Shown piece after piece: positions 17,686 to 25,286 of a DNA stretch of 31,187 nt. Both the position numbers and the translations under genes were made by a program. This stretch comes from a virus. The number at the start of each line of letters is the position of its first letter. Position 1 is the stretch's first letter. The notes beneath the pieces were generated by a model that saw only the letters and a list, made by a program, of their open reading frames with translations, did no database searches and was not told where the DNA came from. The stretch is from IMG/VR virus record IMGVR_UViG_3300035703_003729, positions 1-31,187 of that record; one strand, 5' to 3'.

Positions 17686-18657
17686 TTAAAAAGCGGCGAA
17701 GTGGGCAGAGTCCTGTTTATTCGGGTAGGTCGAAGCGGAGGTTTCCGGGGCTTGGTAGAGATTAAAATCCGCGGCGTGCGTCATCAGGTAATTTTTGAGT
17801 TTGGCGAGGTAGGCATTACCCGTGTGGGCGGTGGCATTCATGAGATGTTGGAGGCGGTTGTCTTCCGCGGGGATGCGCACGTTGGCCGTATTGGATTCCT
17901 TGTTGCGGAACAGGCTGATGCCCCGATCATCGATGGTGATGCTCATTTCCACGGTGGCGCGGCTTATGGTGAGATTGACGACGGCACCGCGTATGAACCC
18001 GATGATGGCCTGATTTTCGGTTGAGAGCACCCCTTCGCGGATTTCGTAGATGATCTGGTCAGCGAGGGCGTCGCCCGTAATCGGGCGGATGACTTCCTTT
18101 TCGATGCGTCTGCGTATCGAGGCCGTCTGGAGGAACGTCACGCGGGGGAGAGCCAGCGAAAAATGTTCGTGCATATCCGAGGCCGTATTGACGAAGCCTG
18201 AGAAATTTTCCGTGAATTCCGGGGAGTCCTTGTATTGGGGAAAATCCACCAGATTTTCATGCAGAAAAGCGAGTGCGTCTTCCAGCGCCGAGAACCCTTC
18301 TTCAATCCAAGAGCGGGCGAGTTCGTCCGTCATCCATTGGAAGGCCACTTTCGTGTCCGGGCCCGTCACGATGTGTATTCCTGCCGAGCTGATTTTCACC
18401 TGACCGCGCGGAATCCATTTCCAGAAAGCCAGTTTCGCTTCCGCTTCGCGGAGCAGCGAGTACACGGCGATTTCCTGCACGTTGGCCGTGCCGGATGCCA
18501 CTTTGGCCATCAGATCGTTGTAGAGAATTTTCGACACCGACGGCCAGATATACATGCGGTCTACCGTTTTGAGCGGTCCCAGGAAGGGCGTGAAGTGGAA
18601 TCCTTCCACCACGTCCGCGTATTCGCTGAGTTCATTCGTACTGAAAAACAGGGGCAT
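17686..18657 (-). CDS. DUF6712-like phage head-tail protein
   Basis: 323 aa, mainly helical, with strands near 85-105. The start abuts the portal stop directly (18657/18658). Segments such as MPLFFSTNELSEYADVVEGF and SLLREAEAKLAFWKWIPRGQ fit the Bacteroidetes phage family I know as DUF6712, usually found after portal genes. The family name is from memory and its molecular job is not established; head-tail connection is the likely role from position. Confidence 0.8.
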   Translation of the reverse strand: MPLFFSTNELSEYADVVEGFHFTPFLGPLKTVDRMYIWPSVSKILYNDLMAKVASGTANVQEIAVYSLLREAEAKLAFWKWIPRGQVKISSAGIHIVTGPDTKVAFQWMTDELARSWIEEGFSALEDALAFLHENLVDFPQYKDSPEFTENFSGFVNTASDMHEHFSLALPRVTFLQTASIRRRIEKEVIRPITGDALADQIIYEIREGVLSTENQAIIGFIRGAVVNLTISRATVEMSITIDDRGISLFRNKESNTANVRIPAEDNRLQHLMNATAHTGNAYLAKLKNYLMTHAADFNLYQAPETSASTYPNKQDSAHFAAF

Positions 18658-19971
18658 TTACAGTCTGTTTTGGGGGTTGATTTGGTTGAGCGTGGCGATC
18701 ATGTAATTGCGGAACCACCAGCACAGGTTGGGGTATTTTTGTTTCCATCCGTTAAATTCGCTCACCACGTCGAGCGGTTCCAGAATCACGTCCTGGTCCG
18801 CTTTCGCGTTCAGGAGGTAGATATCCCTTGCCACCCGTTTGTCGCTGCCCGAGCCCGAGCTGCCGTGATTACGGCCCGGGCCCTGTCCCACGAGTGTCGG
18901 GTCCACGCTGAGCGCGCGCATGATGTGGGCGCTTGCCTCCTGAGAATCCTCGATATAGGCACCGTCCTTGATGGGGTCTTGAATCGGTGTGATGATCCAG
19001 CCTTCGTGCATTTTGCCGTCTAGATTTACGGTATATTCCGTGATGAAGCTTTTTCCCGCGTTTTTTTCACCTGCGAGAAAATCATCGAACGCCGCTAGTT
19101 CATCCTTTTTCTTCTGAATGCGTTCATCGGTCGAGTAGGTGTCCCAGAGCGGGTATTTTGACGGCCAGTAATCTTTGGGCACTTTGATTTGAAACTTGAT
19201 GGAGATTTGTTTTTTCATCAGGTTTCTTTTGAATTCCGGGATGGCCTTTTCGATATCGAGCCAGCCCGAGTTGAACAGGGCGTGCCATGCCGCGTCCTGG
19301 TAGTAGATTTTTCCGGGCGTGGGGAAAGCCGTGGCGTACATGAACCGGGTTTCCGGTCTGTTTTTGATGGACATGGCCGGATCCCAGTAGGGGTCAAGCA
19401 GGGGGATTTTATGGGTTTCCCGTTCCGAGGGTGCTTTTTCCCAGTTGGCGAACAGGTAAACGAAGGGGATATTTCCCGTGCGTTCGTTTTGCACCGCGAA
19501 GCGGCAGAACGAAGCCTCCTGCACGGTTATGGTGGCGATTTTGGTACGTTGTTCGTTGAGGATGAGTTCCGAGAACACCTGATTGAACCAATAGTAATCC
19601 GATGCCGCTTCCCGGCTGAAGCGTTTGAGGGCAGATTGAAACATAAACGCATCGATATCCGGGTCCGAGAACGGGACGAGTTTTTCGTTTCCGTTTTCAT
19701 CGAATTGAAGGTTTCCGTAGATGAGTCCACCCGATACGAGCGCTTTGATTTTCCAGTCCAGCAGGGCGGGGATTTGGTCGCTTCCCCAGGCTTTTTTGGC
19801 TACCGTCTGCGGGTAGAGGTTATCCGTACCCCAGGGGTAGTAAAAATAATCGCGGTCATCCGCTTCCACGGCGGGCAGCGGTTGTTTCGGGGCCGTTTCC
19901 GCGTCCGTGAGTACCGCTTCACATCGGGAGCTGTATAGAATACCGTGTGTGCTTTCCGAGATCGTCACCAT
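18658..19971 (-). CDS. Phage portal protein
   Basis: 437 aa. Portal-type features include FYYPWGTDNLYPQTVAKKAW near 42-62, an ALLDWKIKALVSGG helix near 69-82, and the typical C-terminal DPTLVGQGPGRNHGSSGSGS loop followed by DKRVARDIYLLNA. It should form the ring at one capsid vertex through which the terminase pumps DNA. ATG 19971 overlaps the stop of the 89-aa gene by 7 bp. The portal is here separated from the large terminase by more than 3.6 kb of accessory and noncoding DNA, which is uncommon. Confidence 0.85.
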   Translation of the reverse strand: MVTISESTHGILYSSRCEAVLTDAETAPKQPLPAVEADDRDYFYYPWGTDNLYPQTVAKKAWGSDQIPALLDWKIKALVSGGLIYGNLQFDENGNEKLVPFSDPDIDAFMFQSALKRFSREAASDYYWFNQVFSELILNEQRTKIATITVQEASFCRFAVQNERTGNIPFVYLFANWEKAPSERETHKIPLLDPYWDPAMSIKNRPETRFMYATAFPTPGKIYYQDAAWHALFNSGWLDIEKAIPEFKRNLMKKQISIKFQIKVPKDYWPSKYPLWDTYSTDERIQKKKDELAAFDDFLAGEKNAGKSFITEYTVNLDGKMHEGWIITPIQDPIKDGAYIEDSQEASAHIMRALSVDPTLVGQGPGRNHGSSGSGSDKRVARDIYLLNAKADQDVILEPLDVVSEFNGWKQKYPNLCWWFRNYMIATLNQINPQNRL

Positions 19972-20234
19972 GTCACCCGTATGTTATTGACGTGAGTAAT
20001 CAGGCGCACGTGTACCGTGTAGTCATGTGCGGTATTTTCCGTGCGGATGCCGATGGTATCATGTTCCCGCATATCGTGGGAGGTGGGAATGATGCGGCAG
20101 TTTTGCAGGTCGATGCGTTTACCGCCGAGGCGTGTTTTTTTATCGTAGGTAAAAAAGGAAACCGAGAAGGGCGTATTTTCCCCCTTGGGATCAGATTTAC
20201 GCATGATGTCGAACGCCTGTTTCAGTCTTAGCAT
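19965..20234 (-). CDS. Small phage protein preceding the portal
   Basis: 89 aa, basic, beta-rich (FSVSFFTYDKKTRLGGKRID, then IIPTSHDMREHDTIGIRTEN). Function is unknown. It overlaps the portal gene by 7 bp and opens that transcription block, 28 bp after a TGTCC/T-tract motif. Its ATG lies in the 3' arm of an 8-bp hairpin. Confidence 0.75.
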   Translation of the reverse strand: MLRLKQAFDIMRKSDPKGENTPFSVSFFTYDKKTRLGGKRIDLQNCRIIPTSHDMREHDTIGIRTENTAHDYTVHVRLITHVNNIRVTW

Positions 20235-20251
20235 GAAGCGAATTTCATGCT
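20230..20251 (-). promoter_or_regulatory. Start-codon hairpin with six-codon mini-ORF
   Basis: AGCATGAA and TTCATGCT pair across a 6-nt loop, so the 89-aa gene's ATG is base-paired in the mRNA. The 5' arm carries a second ATG in another frame, which reads MKFASC and stops in TAA overlapping the main start. Translation of the mini-ORF could open the hairpin; this is inference. Confidence 0.35.
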
Positions 20252-20263
20252 GATAGACGGCTG

Positions 20264-20275
20264 AAAAAAGGACAT
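20264..20275 (-). promoter_or_regulatory. TGTCC + T-tract motif before portal block
   Basis: Minus strand reads ATGTCCTTTTTT, about 30 nt before ATG 20234 and just downstream of the terminator at 20276-20306. It is one of four copies in this phage region. Confidence 0.35.
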
Positions 20276-20306
20276 AAAAAAAGCCCTGAATTGTCAGGGC
20301 TTTTTT
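20276..20306. terminator. Rho-independent terminator after the AT-rich gene
   Basis: Stem GCCCTGA/TCAGGGC (20283-20289 with 20294-20300) around ATTG, flanked by A7 on one side and T6 on the other, so it can stop transcription on both strands. It ends the 104-aa gene before the portal block begins. Confidence 0.85.
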
Positions 20307-20337
20307 GTTTTTAAATTATTGAAAACAAGAGTGTTGT

Positions 20338-20652
20338 TTAATAATTAAAAAGAGTGTTTTGTATAAATCTTAATGTGTTTCTCGTTTCTTCACTTTGTTC
20401 AAATATCAATATTTCTACAATAATTGAATCAAATATGATTTCTAGTGTTCTTATCTCATAGGAATCAATTTCATTTAAACTTTCTGTACGCATAAATCCA
20501 GTCGGTTTTTTAAAAAAATGTGCAGTTCTGGAAACTCTTTCTTCCAATTCATCACTTGATTCTCGATAATAGGAATCGCCTTTTATTATAATTGTTCCCT
20601 CAGTCGTTCTAAATACTTCAAGTCCTTTAAATTCAAATGTTATTTTTTCCAT
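20338..20652 (-). CDS. AT-rich small phage-resident protein (moron-like)
   Basis: 104 aa from ATG 20652; a longer frame reaches 20724 but its extra residues come from a repeat-rich spacer and look noncoding. The protein is beta-rich at first (MEKITFEFKGLEVFRTTEGT) and acidic later, with no motif or membrane segment. Its composition is much more AT-rich than the phage genes on either side, and it has its own terminator downstream (20276-20306) and another before it (20873-20902). That arrangement is typical of later-acquired 'moron' genes that are expressed on their own. Function is unknown. Confidence 0.65.
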   Translation of the reverse strand: MEKITFEFKGLEVFRTTEGTIIIKGDSYYRESSDELEERVSRTAHFFKKPTGFMRTESLNEIDSYEIRTLEIIFDSIIVEILIFEQSEETRNTLRFIQNTLFNY

Positions 20653-20872
20653 TTTGTAAATTTTTATTACAGATGACGAATCTACACAAAATTTAAACGC
20701 GCAAAGCGTCCATAAACCGCCCATCGGGCGTCACTAAACTTACGCGTAGCGTTCCATAACGCCCTGCGGGCGGCTGCCGTGTAAAAAGTTCCTTCCGTGC
20801 CGTGATCATCCTTTTTACACAAAAACACCTATTTATCCGTAAAAAAAAGCAGCCGCCCGCAGGGCCGCGCCC
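20653..20872. other. Repeat-rich, structured spacer upstream of the AT-rich gene
   Basis: 220 bp without a gene. A 17-bp perfect stem pairs GCCCTGCGGGCGGCTGC (20761-20777) with its complement at 20849-20865. Nested inside is a 10-bp stem, GTGTAAAAAG (20779-20788) with CTTTTTACAC (20811-20820). An imperfect direct repeat (20705-20730 and 20748-20772; AGCGTCCATAA / AGCGTTCCATAA, each followed by a CGCCC..GGGCG-type arm) and the palindrome TACGCGTA (20741-20748) lie beside it. Together with the terminator at its edge this could be a small RNA, a 5' leader of the AT-rich gene, or a protein-binding site. Confidence 0.5.
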
Positions 20873-20902
20873 AAAAAAAACGGCCTGTTTACAGGCCGTT
20901 TT
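20873..20902 (-). terminator. Rho-independent terminator after the 74-aa gene
   Basis: AAAACGGCCTGT pairs with ACAGGCCGTTTT, and eight T follow on the minus strand (A8 at 20873-20880 on plus). It lies 8 bp beyond the TAA of the 74-aa gene and ends the DUF932 transcript. Confidence 0.9.
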
Positions 20903-20909
20903 ACGCGTT

Positions 20910-21134
20910 TTAATTTGGGAGCGGTACCGGTTCGCCTCCCGTGTTTCCTCCGCTCTGTTCCGCGAATTGTTGATAATACAGGCGGTACATTTCCGGCTGT
21001 TCCTCTTTGAGTTGTTGGGCGTAGCCTTCGCAGTGGACAGAATCCAGATATTCATCGAAGGCCTGACCGAAAACGGCCGCCCGAAGGCAGTCCGTTTCCG
21101 ATTGGCGAAAATACTTCAATAGGTTCTTGCTCAT
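20910..21134 (-). CDS. Small hypothetical phage protein
   Basis: 74 aa, acidic, helical (MSKNLLKYFRQSETDCLRAA, then EEQPEMYRLYYQQFAEQ) with a Gly/Pro tail. No motif recognised. ATG 21134 overlaps the DUF932 stop by 4 bp (ATGA), and a strong terminator follows, so it is the last gene of that transcript and probably works with DUF932. Confidence 0.75.
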   Translation of the reverse strand: MSKNLLKYFRQSETDCLRAAVFGQAFDEYLDSVHCEGYAQQLKEEQPEMYRLYYQQFAEQSGGNTGGEPVPLPN

Positions 21135-22003
21135 GCGAATTCCTCCTCAAAGATTTGGTTAAACAGGCGCGAATCGAGGGCGTGTTGTTGCTCGAAGCCT
21201 TTTTTCATTTTGCCGTGGAGCATTTCATTAAAGGCGTTATACCCGTGCCATGCGTTCGTGCGCTCGTTGAAGTTTTTCGCTTCCCGGTTAATGGTGTCGA
21301 TTATCCATTGCGCGTGTGCGCTCGGTTCCGGGTTTTTGTCGCTTTTTTCAAATTTGAACAGTTTCGCTTTATCCGCGTGGAGTTTCACGAAGTGCCGGAC
21401 ATCTTCGATGGGTCGGCGGCTGAGTTCTTCAAATTTGCGTGTAAGCGTGTAGAATTCATTTTCGTGGAAAGTTTCCACCAGTTTGCGCACGTTCGGGATG
21501 GTGAGGCGTTCCATTTCGCCCACGTGCCGGATGGAAAAACCGATTTCCGATTTAGCCACGTGCAGCCCGTTGGCGCAAACCTGACGGAAGAAACCGAAAC
21601 GGCCGGATGTTTTCGTACTTCCGTCGTAGGAGTTTGTAAACCGGAGCATGGGCATGATTTTGTCCTGTCCGTTGTGGATGTTGACCGTGTAGCGGTCATC
21701 ATCGAGGATATAATCCACGGCGAACGCGCAGTTTTCCCGATTTTCGGAGCGTTTACGGAAGTTCATGCCCGTTTCCTGTATGGCGTTATCCACGTCCCCG
21801 AAAAAGCGGTCATTGGTTAAAAGCGTGTAGCGTTCAGAAACCACGTTTACGATTTTTCCCTTGCTGACTATGGCGGTGGTTTTGTTTCGTGCGGTGGGGT
21901 AGCCGGTGAGGTCGGCGAGTTTGATTTCCTGCACTTCGGGGAAAATATCATCCGTGCGCAGTTTGTCCATGTAGGCGGTAAGCCCTAAATTTGTGTTGCT
22001 CAT
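21131..22003 (-). CDS. DUF932 domain protein
   Basis: 290 aa. DUF932-type features are visible: an N-terminal region with TTAIVSKGKIVNVVSERYTL, a FRQVCANGLHVAKS segment near 140-153 (the 'V/CxNGL' core of the family), and a C-terminal NAWHGYNAFNEMLHGKM motif near 255-271. The family is common on phages and plasmids but its biochemical role is not settled. It begins MSNTN after a leader that closely resembles the leader of the 143-aa gene upstream. Its stop overlaps the next gene by 4 bp. Confidence 0.88.
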   Translation of the reverse strand: MSNTNLGLTAYMDKLRTDDIFPEVQEIKLADLTGYPTARNKTTAIVSKGKIVNVVSERYTLLTNDRFFGDVDNAIQETGMNFRKRSENRENCAFAVDYILDDDRYTVNIHNGQDKIMPMLRFTNSYDGSTKTSGRFGFFRQVCANGLHVAKSEIGFSIRHVGEMERLTIPNVRKLVETFHENEFYTLTRKFEELSRRPIEDVRHFVKLHADKAKLFKFEKSDKNPEPSAHAQWIIDTINREAKNFNERTNAWHGYNAFNEMLHGKMKKGFEQQHALDSRLFNQIFEEEFA

Positions 22004-22031
22004 AAAATTAATGTTTGATTACGTTAGTTTT

Positions 22032-22070
22032 ACCCGGTGCAGGGTTGCCGCCCTGCACCGGGTTTTTTTT
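22032..22070 (+). terminator. Strong hairpin with T-tract on the plus strand
   Basis: Perfect 13-bp stem ACCCGGTGCAGGG / CCCTGCACCGGGT (22032-22044 with 22051-22063) over a 6-nt loop, ending in T8. The tract lies on the plus strand, opposite to all genes here. On the minus strand it would be a stem without U-tract between the 143-aa gene and DUF932, perhaps an mRNA-stabilising or attenuating element. Confidence 0.6.
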
Positions 22071-22073
22071 GTG

Positions 22074-22505
22074 TCAGATTTGCGCCGTGTTTATTTCCGT
22101 TTCAATTTCTTGGATGCGTTCCGCGAACAGGTCCTCCAAATAGCTTTTGAGTTTGGAGATCAGGCGCGTGTTAGAGGTCGTGAACGTGTCCTCTCCGGAG
22201 ATTTTGAGTGTGGCATTGGTGCCGTTGTCCGCGAAACCCCACGAGCGGAGCGCGTCCAGTTCGGCGCGCAGGTTGGTGAGTCCGCGCAGTTTTTCCGAGT
22301 TTTCGCGGATAGCCTTTTCGCGTTCCGCGAGTGTCGGCCTGGGCGGTTCCGGTTTCAGTCCTGCGGCCTGGATGAGCGTTTGTAATTGCTCGTCCTGATT
22401 AGCCGTTTGCGTTTCCGTTGTCGGCGTGTTCCCGTTAGGGGTGTTTTGTGCTTGCGCGGGGGTTACTTCCTTCGCCCCTTGTGCGCTCTTGTTTTTGTTG
22501 CTCAT
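22074..22505 (-). CDS. Hypothetical phage accessory protein
   Basis: 143 aa. The first 45 residues are Gln/Thr/Asn-rich and probably disordered (AQAQNTPNGNTPTTETQTAN); the rest is charged helix (RPTLAEREKAIRENSEKLRG; LEDLFAERIQEIETEI). No known family. It starts MSNKN with the leader GTAATCAAAnnnTTACAATTTT, almost the same as before DUF932. It is the first gene after the long noncoding region, with a 15-bp palindrome (22571-22605) about 65 bp before its start. Confidence 0.72.
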   Translation of the reverse strand: MSNKNKSAQGAKEVTPAQAQNTPNGNTPTTETQTANQDEQLQTLIQAAGLKPEPPRPTLAEREKAIRENSEKLRGLTNLRAELDALRSWGFADNGTNATLKISGEDTFTTSNTRLISKLKSYLEDLFAERIQEIETEINTAQI

Positions 22506-22570
22506 AAAATTGTAACTATTTGATTACCTTTCAAATATCGTAAAAAATACCATACATTCCGCTGATTAGA

Positions 22571-22605
22571 CCGAAAAAAATGCAAAATAATTGCATTTTT
22601 TTCGG
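22571..22605. terminator. A/T-tract palindrome upstream of the 143-aa gene
   Basis: CCGAAAAAAATGCAA pairs perfectly with TTGCATTTTTTTCGG over an AATAA loop. The stem contains its own T-run on either strand, so it could be a bidirectional terminator, or an operator for the gene starting at 22505. Confidence 0.55.
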
Positions 22606-22631
22606 CTGATTTTCAAGCAGTTACCCCAATA

Positions 22632-22653
22632 GAAAAGCGGCTTTTTAGCCGCT
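22632..22653 (-). terminator. Terminator at the end of the long noncoding region
   Basis: AGCGGCT/AGCCGCT stem (22636-22642 with 22647-22653) around a 4-nt T loop; on the minus strand TTTTCT follows. It marks a plausible 3' end for RNA transcribed from the right. Confidence 0.7.
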
Positions 22654-23618
22654 CGTCACGGAGTGCACCCCGCCCCGCTCTGTCGGTCGGGCAATTTCCG
22701 GAGGTGGTCGGTTTTCGGATATGTGAGGGAGCGCGCGCCTGCGGCGCGCCGCCCCTACTGAGCGTTGCGAGTGCAGCTTGTCTGCAATTGCTTAGGCTCA
22801 GTTGGTCATGGGAAACGCCACGGCACCTGTGCCGTTCCGAATAGTCAAAATCCACCTGGCCGGAGGCGTGGTGGATTTTCTTTGCATTCACATGCAGCTG
22901 CGCCCCCATGCGCACATACGTGTTATATTCCGATAAACAAAGCGCATGGGGGTCGTGGGTGCATGGCAGAATGGCCCGTGATACGGGAGCGGAAAGAGGA
23001 GCGGGAGCGGGGGAGCGTACGCGTACCGATGCAGCGACGATGGAGCGAGTCTTCACGGGCATTTCTGCGGCAGTGGTACGTGATCATGGAGGCGTCGCAT
23101 CCGGTGGGTTAAGGGAACGCAGTGGACGTCCCCCGGGAGCAGAGACGGAATGACACGTACATCTGCCTTTTTTGGGCGAAGGAAGGTTTTCCGGAGCCTG
23201 CGGAGGGATTCCTTCCCGCCTTGGCGTGGGATGTTCTGCCGTAGGCACGTAGGCGGATATTCCCGCGCCCTGCAGTCAATAAAACGCAGTGGTGCGCATG
23301 AAGCAGGCGGCGCCGCCGAAGGGATTGCGGCAGCGTGCGGACGCATCTTCGGCATGGCATAGACGTATTTATGCGCACCTCTGCCCGGTAGTATGTCATG
23401 AACAGGCTTTACGGTCGGAGGCACGGAGACCGTTATGCCTGATGATGCAAAAGGGATGGGAACAGGCTGCCGTGCAGCGTGGACAGCCCGGTCACGCCGC
23501 AGGTACGGAGGCGGGATTTGCCCTGATTATTCAGACGGTTCAATCATCGGTGTTCTATTTTTTAAAAATTACCGTGTTATATACACCATTTATTCTGCTT
23601 ATTTTTTTGGTAATTCCA
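22654..23618 (-). ncRNA. Candidate large structured RNA between large terminase and accessory block
   Basis: About 965 bp with no credible protein gene on either strand, although short frames exist in several frames. Perfect or near-perfect stems occur one after another: 22733-22749 (GCGCGCC/GGCGCGC), 22758-22801 (CTGAGC/GCTCAG with inner TGCAG/CTGCA), 22820-22835, 22847-22879 (10 bp), 22903-22952 (11 bp, CCCCCATGCGC) and 22975-22987. Further right are 23286-23384, where GCAG-T-GGTGCGCAT pairs with ATGCGCACC-T-CTGC across 71 nt, and 23403-23441, where two helices CAGGC/GCCTG and ACGGTC/GACCGT are joined by a 3x3 loop. A minus-strand terminator closes the left end, so I favour the minus strand. 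The general plan resembles large phage RNAs such as GOLLD or ROOL, but I cannot show kinship. Confidence 0.55.
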
Positions 23619-25286
23619 CTAATAGATAATGCCTGAAGAGTCTTGGTACAGTTGTTCCGGTTTCACGTAGTATTTTCCGTACACCAATGTATCAAAAGCA
23701 TCCGTCACGTGGGTAGTTTCCGCCTGGTCTATCGTCGTATCCGTTTCCGCTTTCTTATTCTTTTCAAAGCCTTCCCGTGTCTGCCTTGCTTCCGCGTTAT
23801 TCAATGCCGTAATTAAGTGTGGGCAGTTGTTTCTGTTGATTCGTATTGTCGGAAATTTCACGGATTGTTCCTGAAAAAGTTGACCGAAATATTCAAATCG
23901 GCTGTTATGTCCCGGGGTCATTCCTATATAGAGATCATTCACCTTCCATCCCAGGTTACGCAGTTGGTTTCCGAATTCCTGATAGAAGATAATGTTTGTC
24001 GCCGCGTTGCGCCCCTGTTTCGCCGTATGATCCCAGTAATAATCTATCTCTTTGCGCGGCAGTGATTTATAGTACCGGTCAAATTCATGGGCCAGGTCTT
24101 TCAGAACTTTCGGGTGATACACGAAAAGGTGGTTGAGAATTCTGAACTCATGGTCGTTGTGTTTTGTCGGTTGGCCTATCACCAGGTTATTGATGGAATA
24201 ATTGTTATCCATGGCCACATATAACTTATCCGAGCGGTTGATGTCCGCATCCTTTCGGCAGTCGGGGAATTTGGCATATTCCACCAATTTAAGGATGTTA
24301 TAATCGAACGAGTCGATGTAGGCATAATCGTAGGCATCGTAGGTGTGGCGTGTATCGTCAAACGTGGCATAAAAGCTTTCAGCCACTTTGGGGGCGCGGA
24401 AGTTGAGAATGGAGGTTTTAAACAGAAAGTCCGAGCTCATCCCCTGTTTCTGGTCGCGCACGTATTTGGGTCCGAGGGCCTGCAGCACGTCAATCGGTTT
24501 AGGCTCCGTATAGAATACCAGATTTTTGCGTCTGTCGTATAACTGTTTTTCCAGTTGTTTGATTTTATAGAGATACGTGCGGTGCGAAGCCTCGCTGACG
24601 CTATTCTGTTGGAGCAGCAGGAGCAGACGCGCCCGTTCCCGTTCCAATACCACCACCTCATGCACCTTATTCTTATCCATGAGACCTTCATACTCATAGA
24701 TCCATTTGCCGTTCGGGGAAGTCGGCTGATCCGTGCAGAACAGTCTGCCGCCGTGTTCCGAGAAGCGCGCGAAGATTTTATCGTTTCCGCGCAGCGTCTG
24801 GATGGATTCATCGTCGTATTGTTTTTTGTTGATGAGTTTCGCTTCATCGATGATATGCCAGTCCGTCGAAAGACCGTTCGACGTGCCCTTTCGGTCCTGG
24901 CTGATGAGGTGAATTCCCGAGCCCGTTATGGTCGAGATGAAATAATCCCAATGGCGCGGATAGACGTAGGGTTTGGGCCATGCGGCGGGCGGTTTTTTCC
25001 CGATGACGTAGTGTTTATCCTCCTTCCATCCGAACATGTCAAATCCCGCGAGAACCGGCGGCAGCGTTTTGGCCAGCAGGGTGACGAACGTGGGCGCCAC
25101 GAAAACCCCTGTTCCTTTGCGCAGGCGAGTTAGGTTATTGATTGCGCGTGCCGAAATAAGTCCGGTGGATTTGCCCATGCCTCTCGGCCAGATATGAAAT
25201 TCCTGGTTGGCGTTCACCGTGGCCGACAGGAGTTGGTAACGGTTGAACTTGATGATGCGCGTATCGTCAGGGTTCGATGTCGTCAT
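23619..25286 (-). CDS. terL: Phage terminase large subunit
   Basis: 555 aa. Walker A variant PRGMGKST lies at about 34-41 and Walker B DWHIIDEAK has D147-E148. The C-terminal RNase H-like nuclease shows aspartates D360 (LYVAMDNN), D419 (DYYWDHTAKQG) and D529 (HVTDAFDTLVYG). It is the ATP-driven motor that packages and cuts phage DNA at the portal. ATG 25286 overlaps the upstream gene by 20 bp. The gene is followed by the 1-kb noncoding region, not by the portal. Confidence 0.92.
   Translation of the reverse strand: MTTSNPDDTRIIKFNRYQLLSATVNANQEFHIWPRGMGKSTGLISARAINNLTRLRKGTGVFVAPTFVTLLAKTLPPVLAGFDMFGWKEDKHYVIGKKPPAAWPKPYVYPRHWDYFISTITGSGIHLISQDRKGTSNGLSTDWHIIDEAKLINKKQYDDESIQTLRGNDKIFARFSEHGGRLFCTDQPTSPNGKWIYEYEGLMDKNKVHEVVVLERERARLLLLLQQNSVSEASHRTYLYKIKQLEKQLYDRRKNLVFYTEPKPIDVLQALGPKYVRDQKQGMSSDFLFKTSILNFRAPKVAESFYATFDDTRHTYDAYDYAYIDSFDYNILKLVEYAKFPDCRKDADINRSDKLYVAMDNNYSINNLVIGQPTKHNDHEFRILNHLFVYHPKVLKDLAHEFDRYYKSLPRKEIDYYWDHTAKQGRNAATNIIFYQEFGNQLRNLGWKVNDLYIGMTPGHNSRFEYFGQLFQEQSVKFPTIRINRNNCPHLITALNNAEARQTREGFEKNKKAETDTTIDQAETTHVTDAFDTLVYGKYYVKPEQLYQDSSGIIY

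Noticed and set aside
20653-20724. Longer N-terminus of the AT-rich protein
   Set aside because: The extra residues derive from a GC-richer repeat spacer, and ATG 20652 has a normal AT-rich leader.
22613-23062. 149-codon minus-strand frame in the noncoding region
   Set aside because: It is Arg/Ser/Ala-rich with no domain and runs straight through the stems and terminator arm; a structured RNA explains the sequence better.
23053-23424. 123-codon minus-strand frame in the noncoding region
   Set aside because: It is Arg/Pro/Cys-rich with overlapping alternatives in other frames on both strands and no recognisable fold.
22654-23618. tRNA or CRISPR array in the noncoding region
   Set aside because: No T-loop/anticodon arm arrangement and no regular repeat-spacer periodicity could be found.
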